In this document: positions 17,264-26,215 of the stretch, one piece after another | Position numbering within the stretch: the first letter of the stretch is position 1 | Layout of the letters: the number at the start of each line of letters is the position of its first letter | Assembly: GCF_002980555.1 (NCBI RefSeq) | Contig: NZ_PVBT01000001.1 | Coordinates: 558,001-622,000, forward strand | Direction: 5' to 3' | Origin: Phyllobacterium myrsinacearum | GTDB lineage: Bacteria; Pseudomonadota; Alphaproteobacteria; Rhizobiales; Rhizobiaceae | Length of the DNA stretch: 64,000 bases | The notes under the pieces: generated by a model | What the model was told of the DNA's origin: nothing | The model's input: only the letters and a program-made list of their open reading frames with translations | Database searches by the model: none | Made by a program: the position numbers and the translations under genes

Positions 17264-20200
17264 ATGCATCTCCTGCTTGCCCAGAAAGGCACCATCGCTG
17301 AAGGCACCGAGGCCATCGACCTCGGCCAGACGCCGGGAGATGTGCTGTTCCTGTCCGCCGCCGATACGGAGCTGGCCAGCCTTGCCGCTGCACGGCGGCA
17401 GGGCGATGGTGCAGTTTCGCTGCGCCTTGCCAATATGATGAGCCTGTCGCATCCGATGTCCGTCGACGCCTATGTCGAGCGGACGGCGCGCCATGCCAGG
17501 CTCATCGTCGTCCGGGTGATCGGCGGCGAGAGCTACTGGCCCTATGGACTCGAAGCGCTGCATGCCTGCGCGGTCAACCACAAGGTGCAGCTTGCGGTGC
17601 TGCCGGGAGACGACAAGCCCGATCCGGGGCTCGACCGGTTTTCGACCGTTGCGCGGCATGACCGCGATGCGCTCTGGCATTATCTGCTGGAGGGCGGAGC
17701 GCAGAATGCCCAGCGCTTTCTCGATTATTGCGCGGCTCTGATTTCTTCGGGTGAAAAACCGCAGGAAGCGGCGCCTTTGCTCAAGGCGGGGTTGTGGTGG
17801 CCCGGCAATCCAGCACCTTCGCTAGAAGAAATGCGCCATGACTGGACGGATGGCGCGCCTGTCATTGCCATCTGCTTCTACCGGGCGCTGGTGCAGAGCG
17901 GCCAGACCCAGCCCGTTGCCGCTTTGCTCGATGCGTTGCGCGCCAAGGGGCTCAATCCGCTGCCGGTGTTTGTGTCGAGTTTGAAGGACCCGGTGTCCAT
18001 CGCCACGCTGGAGAGCATCTTTGCCGAAGCGCCGCCCGCCGTGGTGCTGAATGCCACGGGATTTGCCGTGTCTGCGCCGGGCTCCGCGCGCAAGCCGACG
18101 GTGCTTGAACATGATGGCGCAATGGTGCTGCAGGTCATCTTCTCCGGCTCCAGCGCCGAGCAGTGGCGCCAGTCGGATCAGGGGCTTTCCGCCCGCGACC
18201 TGGCGATGAATGTGGCCTTGCCGGAAGTCGATGGCCGGGTTTTGTCGCGCGCCGTCTCGTTCAAGTCGGCGCAGCATTTCGACGAGGCGGTGCAGGCCAA
18301 TATCGTCATGCACGAACCGCAGGCCGACCGTGTCGCCTTCGTTGCCGATCTCGCGACGAACTGGGCGCGGCTGCGCACGTGCAAACCGGAGGAGCGGCGG
18401 GTTGCGCTCGTCATGGCCAACTACCCCAACCGGGACGGACGGCTTGGCAACGGCGTCGGGCTCGATACCCCTGCGGGTACATGGCAGGTGCTGAAATCGA
18501 TGCAGGAAGCCGGATATGATATCGCCGGTATGCCTGCCGATGGCGAAGCGCTGATCAACCATCTGATGGCCGGGCCGACCAATGCCGCCAGCGACGGGCG
18601 CGCCATCCGCGAGACGATTTCGCTCAATCAATACAACAGCTTCTTTCAATCGCTTCCCCAGGTGATTCAGGAGAAGGTCACGGCGCGCTGGGGTGCGCCG
18701 GATGGTGATCCGTTCTTCCTCGATGCGGCGCGCGGCTTTGCGCTGCCGCTCAGCCGATTCGGCGGCATTCTCGTCGGTATCCAGCCGGCACGCGGCTACA
18801 ATATCGATCCGAAGGACACCTATCACTCACCCGATCTGGTGCCGCCGCATGGCTATCTCGCCTTTTATGCCTATCTGCGCGGCGTCTATGATGCGCATGC
18901 CATCGTGCATGTCGGCAAGCACGGCAATCTCGAATGGCTGCCGGGCAAGGCGCTGGCGCTGTCGGAAACCTGTTTTCCCGAGGCGGTGCTGGGGCCGGTA
19001 CCGCATATCTATCCGTTCATCGTCAATGATCCGGGCGAGGGCACGCAGGCGAAACGCCGCTCCGCCGCTGTCATTATCGATCACCTGACGCCCCCTTTGA
19101 CCCGGGCCGAAAGCTACGGACCGCTGAAGGACCTCGAAGCGCTGGTCGACGAATATTACGAGGCTTCCGGGGTTGATCCGCGCCGGCTCGTGCGCCTCAA
19201 GGTGCAGATTCTTGATCTGGTGCGCGATATCGGTCTCGACAGCGATGCGGGCATTCACGATCACGATCCTGACGATCTCGCCCTGCAAAAACTCGATGCC
19301 TATCTCTGCGATCTCAAGGAAATGCAGATCCGCGACGGGTTGCATATTTTCGGCCTGTCGCCGGAGGGGCGCCTGCTGACCGATCTGGTGGTTGCGCTGG
19401 CGCGGGTGCCGCGCGGTTCGGGCGTTGGCGCCGATCAAAGCCTGCAGCGCGCCATCGCCGCTGATCTCGGCTTTGCCGGTTTCGATCCGCTGGATTGCGA
19501 CATGGCTGCGCCCTGGAATGCGGAACGGCCCGCAATTCTGAACGCCGTCGCCAACGATCCGTGGCGTATTGCCGGCGATACGGTGGAGCGTATCGAGTTG
19601 CTGGCCGCCAGGCTGGTGGCCGGTGACAGCGCCTGTCCGGCTGAATGGCAGGCAACGCAAACGGTTCTGGACGGTATTCGCACGACCCTGCATCCGGCTG
19701 TGATGGCCTGCGGCGCAGCCGAAATGACCGGGCTCATGACGGCTCTGGATGGACGCTTCATTGCACCGGGACCGTCAGGGGCGCCGACACGCGGCCGCCC
19801 CGATGTGCTGCCGACCGGACGCAACTTCTTTTCCGTCGACAGCCGCGCCGTGCCGACACCCGCCGCATGGGAACTCGGGCTGAAATCGGCCGAACTCTTG
19901 ATCCGCCGCTACACGCAGGATCATGGCGAATGGCCGACCTCGCTGGGGCTGACCGCCTGGGGCACGTCGAATATGCGCACCGGCGGCGACGATATTGCGC
20001 AGGCGCTGGCCCTGATTGGCGTCAAACCGGTCTGGGACATGGCCTCGCGGCGCGTCACCGGGTACGAGATCATCCCGCCTGCCGTGCTTGGCCGTCCACG
20101 CGTCGACGTGACCCTGCGCATATCCGGCTTTTTCCGCGATGCTTTTCCGGACCAGATTGCACTGTTCGACACGGCTGTGCGGGCGGTTGGCGCACTGCCT

Positions 20201-20995
20201 GAGGATGCGGAGGACAATCCCATCGCCCTGCGCATGCGCACCGAACAGGCGCGGCTTGTGGCGGAGGGTGCTGACGAGAAGACGGCGAAGCAGCGGGCGG
20301 GTTTTCGCGTGTTCGGTTCCAAGCCCGGCGCCTATGGTGCCGGTCTGCAGACGCTGATCGATGAAAAGGCCTGGGACAAGCGCGACGATCTTGCCGAGGC
20401 ATGGCTCGTCTGGGGCGGCTATGCCTATGGCGCGGGTGAAGAGGGCAAGGCGGAGCGCGGTCTGCTCGAAGAGCGGCTGCGCACTGTCGAGGCCGTGGTG
20501 CAGAATCAGGACAACCGCGAGCACGACCTGCTCGACTCCGACGATTACTACCAGTTCGAAGGCGGCATGTCGGCGGCGGTCGAGCAACTGTCGGGTGACC
20601 GTCCGGCCATCTACCACAATGATCATTCGCGCCCGGAAAAGCCCGTGATCCGCACGCTCGAGGAAGAGATTGGGCGCACCGTGCGCGGCCGGGTGACCAA
20701 TCCGAAATGGATCGCCGGGGTGATGCGCCATGGCTACAAGGGCGCCTTCGAGATGGCGGCGACGGTCGATTATCTCTTTGCCTTCGCCGCGACGACAGGC
20801 GCCGTGCGCACGCATCATTTCGAGGCGGTCTATCAGGCGTTCCTGATGGACGAGGATGTGCGGACATTCCTGAAAGACAAGAACCCGCATGCGCTGCGGG
20901 ATATCGCCGAAAAGCTGGAGGAGGCCGTGCAGCGTGGCTTCTGGACCCCGCGGTCGAATTCGGCGCGCTATGAACTCGGCACGCTTGCCGCTTGA
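17264..20995 (+). CDS. cobN: Cobaltochelatase large subunit
   Basis: This 1243-residue protein is the CobN/BchH-family subunit that inserts cobalt into hydrogenobyrinate a,c-diamide, working with the AAA+ proteins CobS and CobT (not in the window). Family motifs include VALVMANYPNRDGRLGNGVG, IVHVGKHGNLEWLPGKALAL and, at the C-terminus, NPKWIAGVMRHGYKGAFEMAAT. The length is near the usual 1250-1280. AGGA lies 7 bases before the ATG, and cobO follows after 26 bases. Confidence 0.96.
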   Translation: MHLLLAQKGTIAEGTEAIDLGQTPGDVLFLSAADTELASLAAARRQGDGAVSLRLANMMSLSHPMSVDAYVERTARHARLIVVRVIGGESYWPYGLEALHACAVNHKVQLAVLPGDDKPDPGLDRFSTVARHDRDALWHYLLEGGAQNAQRFLDYCAALISSGEKPQEAAPLLKAGLWWPGNPAPSLEEMRHDWTDGAPVIAICFYRALVQSGQTQPVAALLDALRAKGLNPLPVFVSSLKDPVSIATLESIFAEAPPAVVLNATGFAVSAPGSARKPTVLEHDGAMVLQVIFSGSSAEQWRQSDQGLSARDLAMNVALPEVDGRVLSRAVSFKSAQHFDEAVQANIVMHEPQADRVAFVADLATNWARLRTCKPEERRVALVMANYPNRDGRLGNGVGLDTPAGTWQVLKSMQEAGYDIAGMPADGEALINHLMAGPTNAASDGRAIRETISLNQYNSFFQSLPQVIQEKVTARWGAPDGDPFFLDAARGFALPLSRFGGILVGIQPARGYNIDPKDTYHSPDLVPPHGYLAFYAYLRGVYDAHAIVHVGKHGNLEWLPGKALALSETCFPEAVLGPVPHIYPFIVNDPGEGTQAKRRSAAVIIDHLTPPLTRAESYGPLKDLEALVDEYYEASGVDPRRLVRLKVQILDLVRDIGLDSDAGIHDHDPDDLALQKLDAYLCDLKEMQIRDGLHIFGLSPEGRLLTDLVVALARVPRGSGVGADQSLQRAIAADLGFAGFDPLDCDMAAPWNAERPAILNAVANDPWRIAGDTVERIELLAARLVAGDSACPAEWQATQTVLDGIRTTLHPAVMACGAAEMTGLMTALDGRFIAPGPSGAPTRGRPDVLPTGRNFFSVDSRAVPTPAAWELGLKSAELLIRRYTQDHGEWPTSLGLTAWGTSNMRTGGDDIAQALALIGVKPVWDMASRRVTGYEIIPPAVLGRPRVDVTLRISGFFRDAFPDQIALFDTAVRAVGALPEDAEDNPIALRMRTEQARLVAEGADEKTAKQRAGFRVFGSKPGAYGAGLQTLIDEKAWDKRDDLAEAWLVWGGYAYGAGEEGKAERGLLEERLRTVEAVVQNQDNREHDLLDSDDYYQFEGGMSAAVEQLSGDRPAIYHNDHSRPEKPVIRTLEEEIGRTVRGRVTNPKWIAGVMRHGYKGAFEMAATVDYLFAFAATTGAVRTHHFEAVYQAFLMDEDVRTFLKDKNPHALRDIAEKLEEAVQRGFWTPRSNSARYELGTLAA

Positions 20996-21021
20996 GACAA
21001 TGATTCGGAAGGAGACGCCAA

Positions 21022-21660
21022 ATGGCTGAAAAATCAGAGAAACTGTTGAACCTGACCGAAGAGGAAGTCAACGCGCGCCACGCCGACAAGATGCGCAAGA
21101 AGAAGGTGGTGCGCGACAAGATTCTCGCCACCAAGACCGATGAAAAGGGACTGGTCATCGTCAATACCGGCAAGGGCAAGGGCAAGTCGACCGCGGGTTT
21201 CGGCGTCGTATTTCGGGCACTCGGCCACGGCATGAAGATCGGCGTGATCCAGTTCGTCAAGGGTTCGTGGGATACCGGCGAGCGCTGGGTTCTGGAGAAA
21301 TTCCCCGAGCAGGTGACCATCTCGGCCATGGGTGAGGGCTTTACCTGGGAAACCCAGGACCGGGCCCGCGATATCGCCATGGCCCGCGATGCCTGGGAGC
21401 AGGCGAAAACACTGATCCTTGATGAGGAAACCGACCTTGTCCTGTGCGACGAGTTGAATATCGCCCTGCGCTACGACTATCTGCCGGTGGAGGAAATCAT
21501 CGATGTGCTCAAGCAGAAGCCGCACATGAAACATGTCATCATCACCGGGCGTAGTGCCAAGGACGAACTCATCGAGTTTGCCGATCTCGTCACCGAGATG
21601 GAAATGATCAAGCACCCGTTCCGTTCCGGCATCAAGGCGCAGAAGGGCATCGAGTTTTAA
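21022..21660 (+). CDS. cobO: Cob(I)yrinic acid a,c-diamide adenosyltransferase
   Basis: This 212-residue CobA/CobO-type corrinoid adenosyltransferase has the P-loop NTGKGKGKSTAGFG (about residues 50-63), the VIQFVKGSWDTGE segment and the DLVLCDELNIALRYDYLP Walker B region. It adenosylates the cobalt of cob(I)yrinate diamide. The basic N-terminal segment (HADKMRKKKVVRDKI) is typical of the rhizobial form. A strong site, GAAGGAGACG, precedes the start. It is the last gene of the riboswitch-controlled block. Confidence 0.95.
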   Translation: MAEKSEKLLNLTEEEVNARHADKMRKKKVVRDKILATKTDEKGLVIVNTGKGKGKSTAGFGVVFRALGHGMKIGVIQFVKGSWDTGERWVLEKFPEQVTISAMGEGFTWETQDRARDIAMARDAWEQAKTLILDEETDLVLCDELNIALRYDYLPVEEIIDVLKQKPHMKHVIITGRSAKDELIEFADLVTEMEMIKHPFRSGIKAQKGIEF

Positions 21661-21693
21661 AGGCGATGTTCATGCCGCTGCACCGCGCTGTTG

Positions 21694-22485
21694 CTAAAGC
21701 AGCGTGGCCAGCCACAGGCGGATGGGATTGCTCGGGTCCAGAAGCAGCTTTGTCGCCAGAGCCAGGCAGACGATCACCAGCAGCGGCTTGATGATTTTTG
21801 CGCCGTTCTTCATCGCCAGCCCCGCGCCGACCCGCGCGCCGATGAACTGGGCGACACCCATGCACAGGCCGACCTTCCAGTTGATGACGCCGAGAAAGGC
21901 GAAGGTGGCGAAGCCGCCGAGATTGGATGCGAGGTTGAGCAGCTTCGTGTGGGCCGTCGCCTTCAGCAGGCCGTAACCGGCCAGTGAGACAAAGCTGAGC
22001 ATGAAGAACGAACCGGCGCCCGGTCCGAACACGCCGTCGTAAAATCCGATCAGCGGAACGATTGCGAGACCGAACAGGAACGGCGTCATCCGGTGGGCGC
22101 GGTCAATATCGCCCATGTTGGGCTTCAGGGCAAAATACAGCGCGATGGCGATCAGCAGGACCGGCAGGAAGGCGCGCAGGACGTCGCCGGGCAGAAAGCC
22201 GGCGAGGAGGGCGCCCGCCACCGCGCCGAGAAACGACATGAACGCCGACGGCAGCTGCTTCTTCAGGTTCACATGGCCTTTCTGGGCGTAGGCTATGGTT
22301 GCCGAGGTGGAGCCGAACAGCGATTGCAGCTTGTTGGTCCCCAGAGATTCCACCGGTGAGAGGCCGGCCAGAAGCAGGGCCGGAACGGTGATCAGGCCGC
22401 CGCCGCCGGCAATGGAATCGATGAAACCGGCGGCAAAGCCGGCGATGATCAGAAGCATGGGAATATTGTCGAAGAAGGCGGACAT
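21694..22485 (-). CDS. TSUP-family (TauE/SafE) membrane transporter
   Basis: This 263-residue protein has about eight hydrophobic segments in two repeats with the TSUP-type GFIDSIAGGGGLITVPALLLAGL near the N-terminus and a related GFYDGVFGPGAGSFFMLSF in the second half. TSUP proteins move sulfite, sulfoacetate or other organosulfur anions, but some sit in cobalamin clusters and their substrate is not fixed by sequence. It is on the minus strand between cobO and the TerB-family gene. I start at 22485; the frame is open further up, but the extra residues are not membrane-like. Confidence 0.8.
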   Translation of the reverse strand: MSAFFDNIPMLLIIAGFAAGFIDSIAGGGGLITVPALLLAGLSPVESLGTNKLQSLFGSTSATIAYAQKGHVNLKKQLPSAFMSFLGAVAGALLAGFLPGDVLRAFLPVLLIAIALYFALKPNMGDIDRAHRMTPFLFGLAIVPLIGFYDGVFGPGAGSFFMLSFVSLAGYGLLKATAHTKLLNLASNLGGFATFAFLGVINWKVGLCMGVAQFIGARVGAGLAMKNGAKIIKPLLVIVCLALATKLLLDPSNPIRLWLATLL

Positions 22486-22661
22486 GGCGGGAGACTCTTT
22501 GGAGAACGTGCCGGACCATAGAGACAATTTCCGGTTTGGCGAGAACATTTCAATGCTGAGCCAATCCGCTTGTGCGAATCGCATTCTAGTGTGTTGTTTG
22601 CGCACTTGAATTCAGCCGCCGGGGCTGCGATCTATCGCGTGAACACAGTTTTGGGGGTACA

Positions 22662-23090
22662 ATGAGCGAGAGCATCTTTGATCGCATCACCGCATTTCTC
22701 GGCACCAAGAGCGCCGTGCAGAAGGTTGCCGATGACCCGGTCCTGACGGCGGAGCTGCTGCTTCTGATGCATGTGGCGCTGGCTGACGGCAAGACCGAAA
22801 AGTCGGAATATGCGGCGATCCTGCGCATTGCCTCCAATGATTTTGGCATCGCGCCAGACGAATTCGGCGAAGTGGCCGACTATCTGAAGGATTTCGGTTA
22901 CGAGACCTCCAGCGAGCAGGCGGCGCTGGCGTTTGCCGATGTGCCGTTCGAGCGCAAGGTCATGCTGCTGCGGCACCTGCTGACCATCGCCAATGCCGAT
23001 GACGATCTTGATCCGAAGGAAGCCAATCTCATCCGCCGCACCGCCGATCTCCTGGGCGTGACGCCGGAAGAGCTTCACAAGCAGCATTGA
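22662..23090 (+). CDS. TerB-family protein coupled to cobE
   Basis: This 142-residue acidic, helical protein has the TerB-like pattern, including LLLMHVALADGKTEKSEYAAI and LLRHLLTIANADDDLDPKEANLIRR, where pairs of Asp/Glu residues (ADGK, NADDDLD) could bind a metal. TerB domains were named from tellurite resistance operons, but most members have unknown functions. Its TGA overlaps the ATG of cobE (TGATG), so it belongs to the cobE-cobM transcript. No other ter genes are present. Confidence 0.75.
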   Translation: MSESIFDRITAFLGTKSAVQKVADDPVLTAELLLLMHVALADGKTEKSEYAAILRIASNDFGIAPDEFGEVADYLKDFGYETSSEQAALAFADVPFERKVMLLRHLLTIANADDDLDPKEANLIRRTADLLGVTPEELHKQH

Positions 23091-23494
23091 TGATTGAAGA
23101 ACCGGGGAGCGCTGCCCGCTACACGCTGGGCCTTGGATGCGAGCGGGGATGCGATCCGGCGGAACTGCGTAGCCTCGCCGAATCTGTCCTGCATGCGGCC
23201 GCAGCAGAGCCTCGGGATCTCGCAGGCATCTATTCCCTCGATGCCCGCGCGGATGAACCGGCGATGGTTGCGCTTGCCGCGCTTTGGCAATTGCCTTTCC
23301 TGTGCTTCGATGCGGCAACACTGGAGCGCGAAACGCCCCGCCTTGCCAACCCCTCCCGACGCGTCTTCGAACTGACAGGCAGCCACGGCGTCGCGGAAGC
23401 GGCAGCGCTTGCCGCTGCGGGACCGGACGGTGCGCTGGTGATCGGCAAGACAAAATCCGCCCATGCAACGGCTGCATTGGCAAGAAAGAGATAG
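23090..23494 (+). CDS. cobE: Cobalamin biosynthesis protein CobE
   Basis: This 134-residue protein resembles CobE and the C-terminal domain of CbiG. It has the family N-terminus LGLGCERGCDPAEL and later FELTGSHGVAEAAALAAAG and VIGKTKSAHATAALARK. CobE is required in aerobic cobalamin synthesis, though its exact step is not settled. Its ATG overlaps the TerB-family stop and cobM starts 3 bases after its own stop. Confidence 0.88.
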   Translation: MIEEPGSAARYTLGLGCERGCDPAELRSLAESVLHAAAAEPRDLAGIYSLDARADEPAMVALAALWQLPFLCFDAATLERETPRLANPSRRVFELTGSHGVAEAAALAAAGPDGALVIGKTKSAHATAALARKR

Positions 23495-23497
23495 ACA

Positions 23498-24259
23498 ATG
23501 ACGGTTCATTTTATTGGTGCCGGACCCGGCGCCCCCGATCTCATCACCGTGCGCGGCCTGAAACTGATCCAGTCCTGCCCGGTCTGCCTCTATGCGGGAT
23601 CGCTGGTGCCGCCGGAAATGGTGGCCGAAGTGCCGGAGGACGCGCGGGTTGTCGATACCTCGTCGCTGACGCTGGACGAGATCATTGCCGAATTCGAATT
23701 GGCGCATGCGCAAGGCAAGGACGTGGCGCGGGTGCATTCCGGCGATCCCTCCATCTATGGCGCGGTGGCCGAGCAGATGCGCCGCCTCGATGCGCTTGGC
23801 ATCGACTACGACGTGACGCCGGGCGTTCCGGCCTTTGCCGCTGCCGCTGCCGCGCTGAAAAAGGAACTGACGGTTCCCGAAGTGTGCCAGACCATCATTC
23901 TCACGCGCACCTCGATGAAGTCCTCGGCCATGCCGGAGGGCGAGGATCTCGTGACATTGGGTAAATCCGGCGCGACGCTTGTCATTCACCTCTCCATCCG
24001 CAATCTCCAGCGGATCGAGACCGATCTGACGCCGCTCTATGGCGCCGATTGCCCCGTCATCGTGGCCTACCGCGTCGGCTGGCCGGACGAGCAGTTCATT
24101 CATGGCACGCTGGCGGATATTGCCGGGAAAGTGCGGGAGTCGGGCCTGACGCGCTCGGCCATGATCTTTGTCGGCAAGGGCCTGTCGGCGGATGCATTCC
24201 GCGATTCCGCGCTTTATCACAAGGACCACAGCCATACCTTGCGGTCACGTCCGGAGTGA
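23498..24259 (+). CDS. cobM: Precorrin-4 C11-methyltransferase
   Basis: This 253-residue SAM-dependent methyltransferase adds the C11 methyl group to precorrin-4. The N-terminal FIGAGPGAPDLITVRGLKLI (residues 5-24), VARVHSGDPSIYG and TPGVPAFAAAAAALK are typical of CobM/CbiF. It is coupled to cobE. Its last 15 bases overlap the end of convergent cobK. Confidence 0.95.
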   Translation: MTVHFIGAGPGAPDLITVRGLKLIQSCPVCLYAGSLVPPEMVAEVPEDARVVDTSSLTLDEIIAEFELAHAQGKDVARVHSGDPSIYGAVAEQMRRLDALGIDYDVTPGVPAFAAAAAALKKELTVPEVCQTIILTRTSMKSSAMPEGEDLVTLGKSGATLVIHLSIRNLQRIETDLTPLYGADCPVIVAYRVGWPDEQFIHGTLADIAGKVRESGLTRSAMIFVGKGLSADAFRDSALYHKDHSHTLRSRPE

Positions 24260-25003
24260 GCCCAGCGTTTCCTCGATAAACCGCAGAACGTCCGGTGTGT
24301 CGGGCAGGGTGTGACCGGCGGGGCGGTGCGGCCGCTCGATCATGATGACGGGAAGGCCAAGCTCACGCGCCGCGGCGATCTTGGCATAGGATGCGGCGCC
24401 GCCGGAGTTGCGGCACACGATGTGGGTGAGGCGTTTGCCGGTGAGAAACGCCGCTTCCTCCTCCTTTTTGCCCGGTTTGGACAGTTCCAGCTCGAAATCG
24501 AAGAGGTCCAGCGGCGTTTCCGGCGGATCGATCATGCGCACGACGAAGTGGATGTCGTGCCGTCTGGAGAACGGCGCGATGTGCTGGCGGCCGAGCGCCA
24601 GCAGCACCCGCGCCTTTGCAGGAATGGCGGCAACCGCTTCGTCGAGGCTTGCGACGCTGGTCCAGGCATCGCCGGGTTTGCGCTGCCAGTCCGGCCGCTC
24701 CAGCCGGACGAAGGGGACCTCCGTAGCATCCGCCGCCGCGCGCGCATTGTCCGATATCTGCGTGGCGAAGGGGTGGGTCGCATCGACGAGCAGGGCGATA
24801 TCTTGGGCGCGCATATAGGCGGCAAGGCCGTCCGCGCCGCCAAAACCGCCGCTGCGCACCTCGCCGTCGATCCTGCCGGGATTGCTGGTGCGCCCCGCGA
24901 GCGATGAGATCGTGCGGTAGCCAAGGGCAACGAGCGCAGCGGCGAGTTTGACCGCTTCCGCCGTGCCGCCGAGGATGAGGACGGGACGGTTACAGGCGCG
25001 CAA
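24245..25003 (-). CDS. cobK: Precorrin-6A reductase
   Basis: This 252-residue protein reduces precorrin-6A to precorrin-6B with NADPH. The N-terminal ILGGTAEAVKLAAALVALG (residues 10-28), DATHPFATQISDNA and the segment LLALGRQHIAPF followed by VRMIDPPETPLDL match CobK/CbiJ. A TTG at 25003 is the first usable start and lies inside the end of cbiD, a 14-base overlap that suggests coupling. The 3' end overlaps cobM, which is convergent. Confidence 0.93.
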   Translation of the reverse strand: MRACNRPVLILGGTAEAVKLAAALVALGYRTISSLAGRTSNPGRIDGEVRSGGFGGADGLAAYMRAQDIALLVDATHPFATQISDNARAAADATEVPFVRLERPDWQRKPGDAWTSVASLDEAVAAIPAKARVLLALGRQHIAPFSRRHDIHFVVRMIDPPETPLDLFDFELELSKPGKKEEEAAFLTGKRLTHIVCRNSGGAASYAKIAAARELGLPVIMIERPHRPAGHTLPDTPDVLRFIEETLGSLRT

Positions 25004-26105
25004 GGATTGTTCCCTTGCGGTCCGTGACGATCATCTCCACCTCGACGGGCGCACCCTTGAGGGTGGCAAGCGCCACGGCTTTCGCTTTTTCCGCGATGGA
25101 TTTCGGCAGGTCGATGCCGAGCCCTTGAGTCATTTCAAGCACTTCCTGCGCGGTGTTGGCATTCAGAATCCGCTCCCTCATGTTCTTGTCGAATCCAAGC
25201 TTTTCCGCTTCGTCGGCCAGAAATGCCATGCTGACCTGGCTGCGGGCGGAATGCAGGTCAAGCGCGCCCTGCGCCAGCTTGGTCAGCTTGGCAAAGCCGC
25301 CCGCGATGGTCAGCCTGTCGATGGGGTGGACCCGCAGATATTTGAGCAGGCCGCCGGCGAAATCGCCCATGTCGAGGAGCGCAATGTCCGGCAGATCGTA
25401 GATGGCCTGCGCCGCATCTTCCGAGGTCGAGCCTGTCGCCGCCAGCACATGGGTGAGCCCGGCGGCGCGCGATACGTCGATGCCGCGATGGATCGAGTGG
25501 ATCCATGCGGCGCAGGAGAAGGGGTGGACGATGCCCGTGGTGCCGAGAATGGAGATGCCGCCGATGATGCCGAGGCGCGGGTTCCAGGTTTTCTTGGCCA
25601 GTTCCTCGCCTTCCGGCACGGAGATCGTCACGACAAGATCGGCGGGCAGGTCGTACTGGGCGCAGATTTCCGTGCAGATCGCGGTCATCATGGCGCGCGG
25701 GACGGGATTGATCGCGGCTTCACCCGGCGGGATCGGCAGGCCCGGCAGGGTGACCGTGCCAACGCCTTCGCCTGCGACAAACTGAATGCCGCTGCCGGGG
25801 GCCGCAGGATAGACCGTGGAGATGATGGTGGCGCCATGGGTAACGTCAGGGTCATCACCGGCATCCTTGACGATCCCGGCAATGGCATAGCCGTCGCCGA
25901 TTGATTCGAGCGCCAGCGGAAAATGCGGGACCTCGCCCTTCGGTAGGATGATGGCGACCGGATCGGGAAACTCGCCCGTGATCAGGGCAATCAGCGCGGC
26001 CTTGGTTGCGGCGGTGGCGCAGGCGCCCGTGGTCCAGCCCCGGCGCAAAGGGGCAGGGCTGGCATCGTCTGGTTTTCGCAATCCGGCATCGGGTTCGTCG
26101 CTCAT
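24990..26105 (-). CDS. cbiD: Cobalt-precorrin-5B (C1)-methyltransferase
   Basis: This 371-residue protein is CbiD, with the diagnostic LRRGWTTGACATAATKAAL (about residues 18-36) and, further on, ISILGTTGIVHPFS. It methylates C1 and replaces the unrelated CobF of the classical aerobic pathway in many alphaproteobacteria. The ATG at 26105 is preferred over an upstream start, which lacks conserved residues. It is divergent from cobA (110 bases) and overlaps cobK downstream. Confidence 0.93.
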   Translation of the reverse strand: MSDEPDAGLRKPDDASPAPLRRGWTTGACATAATKAALIALITGEFPDPVAIILPKGEVPHFPLALESIGDGYAIAGIVKDAGDDPDVTHGATIISTVYPAAPGSGIQFVAGEGVGTVTLPGLPIPPGEAAINPVPRAMMTAICTEICAQYDLPADLVVTISVPEGEELAKKTWNPRLGIIGGISILGTTGIVHPFSCAAWIHSIHRGIDVSRAAGLTHVLAATGSTSEDAAQAIYDLPDIALLDMGDFAGGLLKYLRVHPIDRLTIAGGFAKLTKLAQGALDLHSARSQVSMAFLADEAEKLGFDKNMRERILNANTAQEVLEMTQGLGIDLPKSIAEKAKAVALATLKGAPVEVEMIVTDRKGTILARL

Positions 26106-26215
26106 GCGCGTCTTATAGACCAGCTTGGGATAGAGTTGCATGATTTTTCCGATAAGTTCATGCTTGCGACGCGGAAAATTATGCTATGCGCGATGCAACA
26201 GATACGGGGAGCGCG

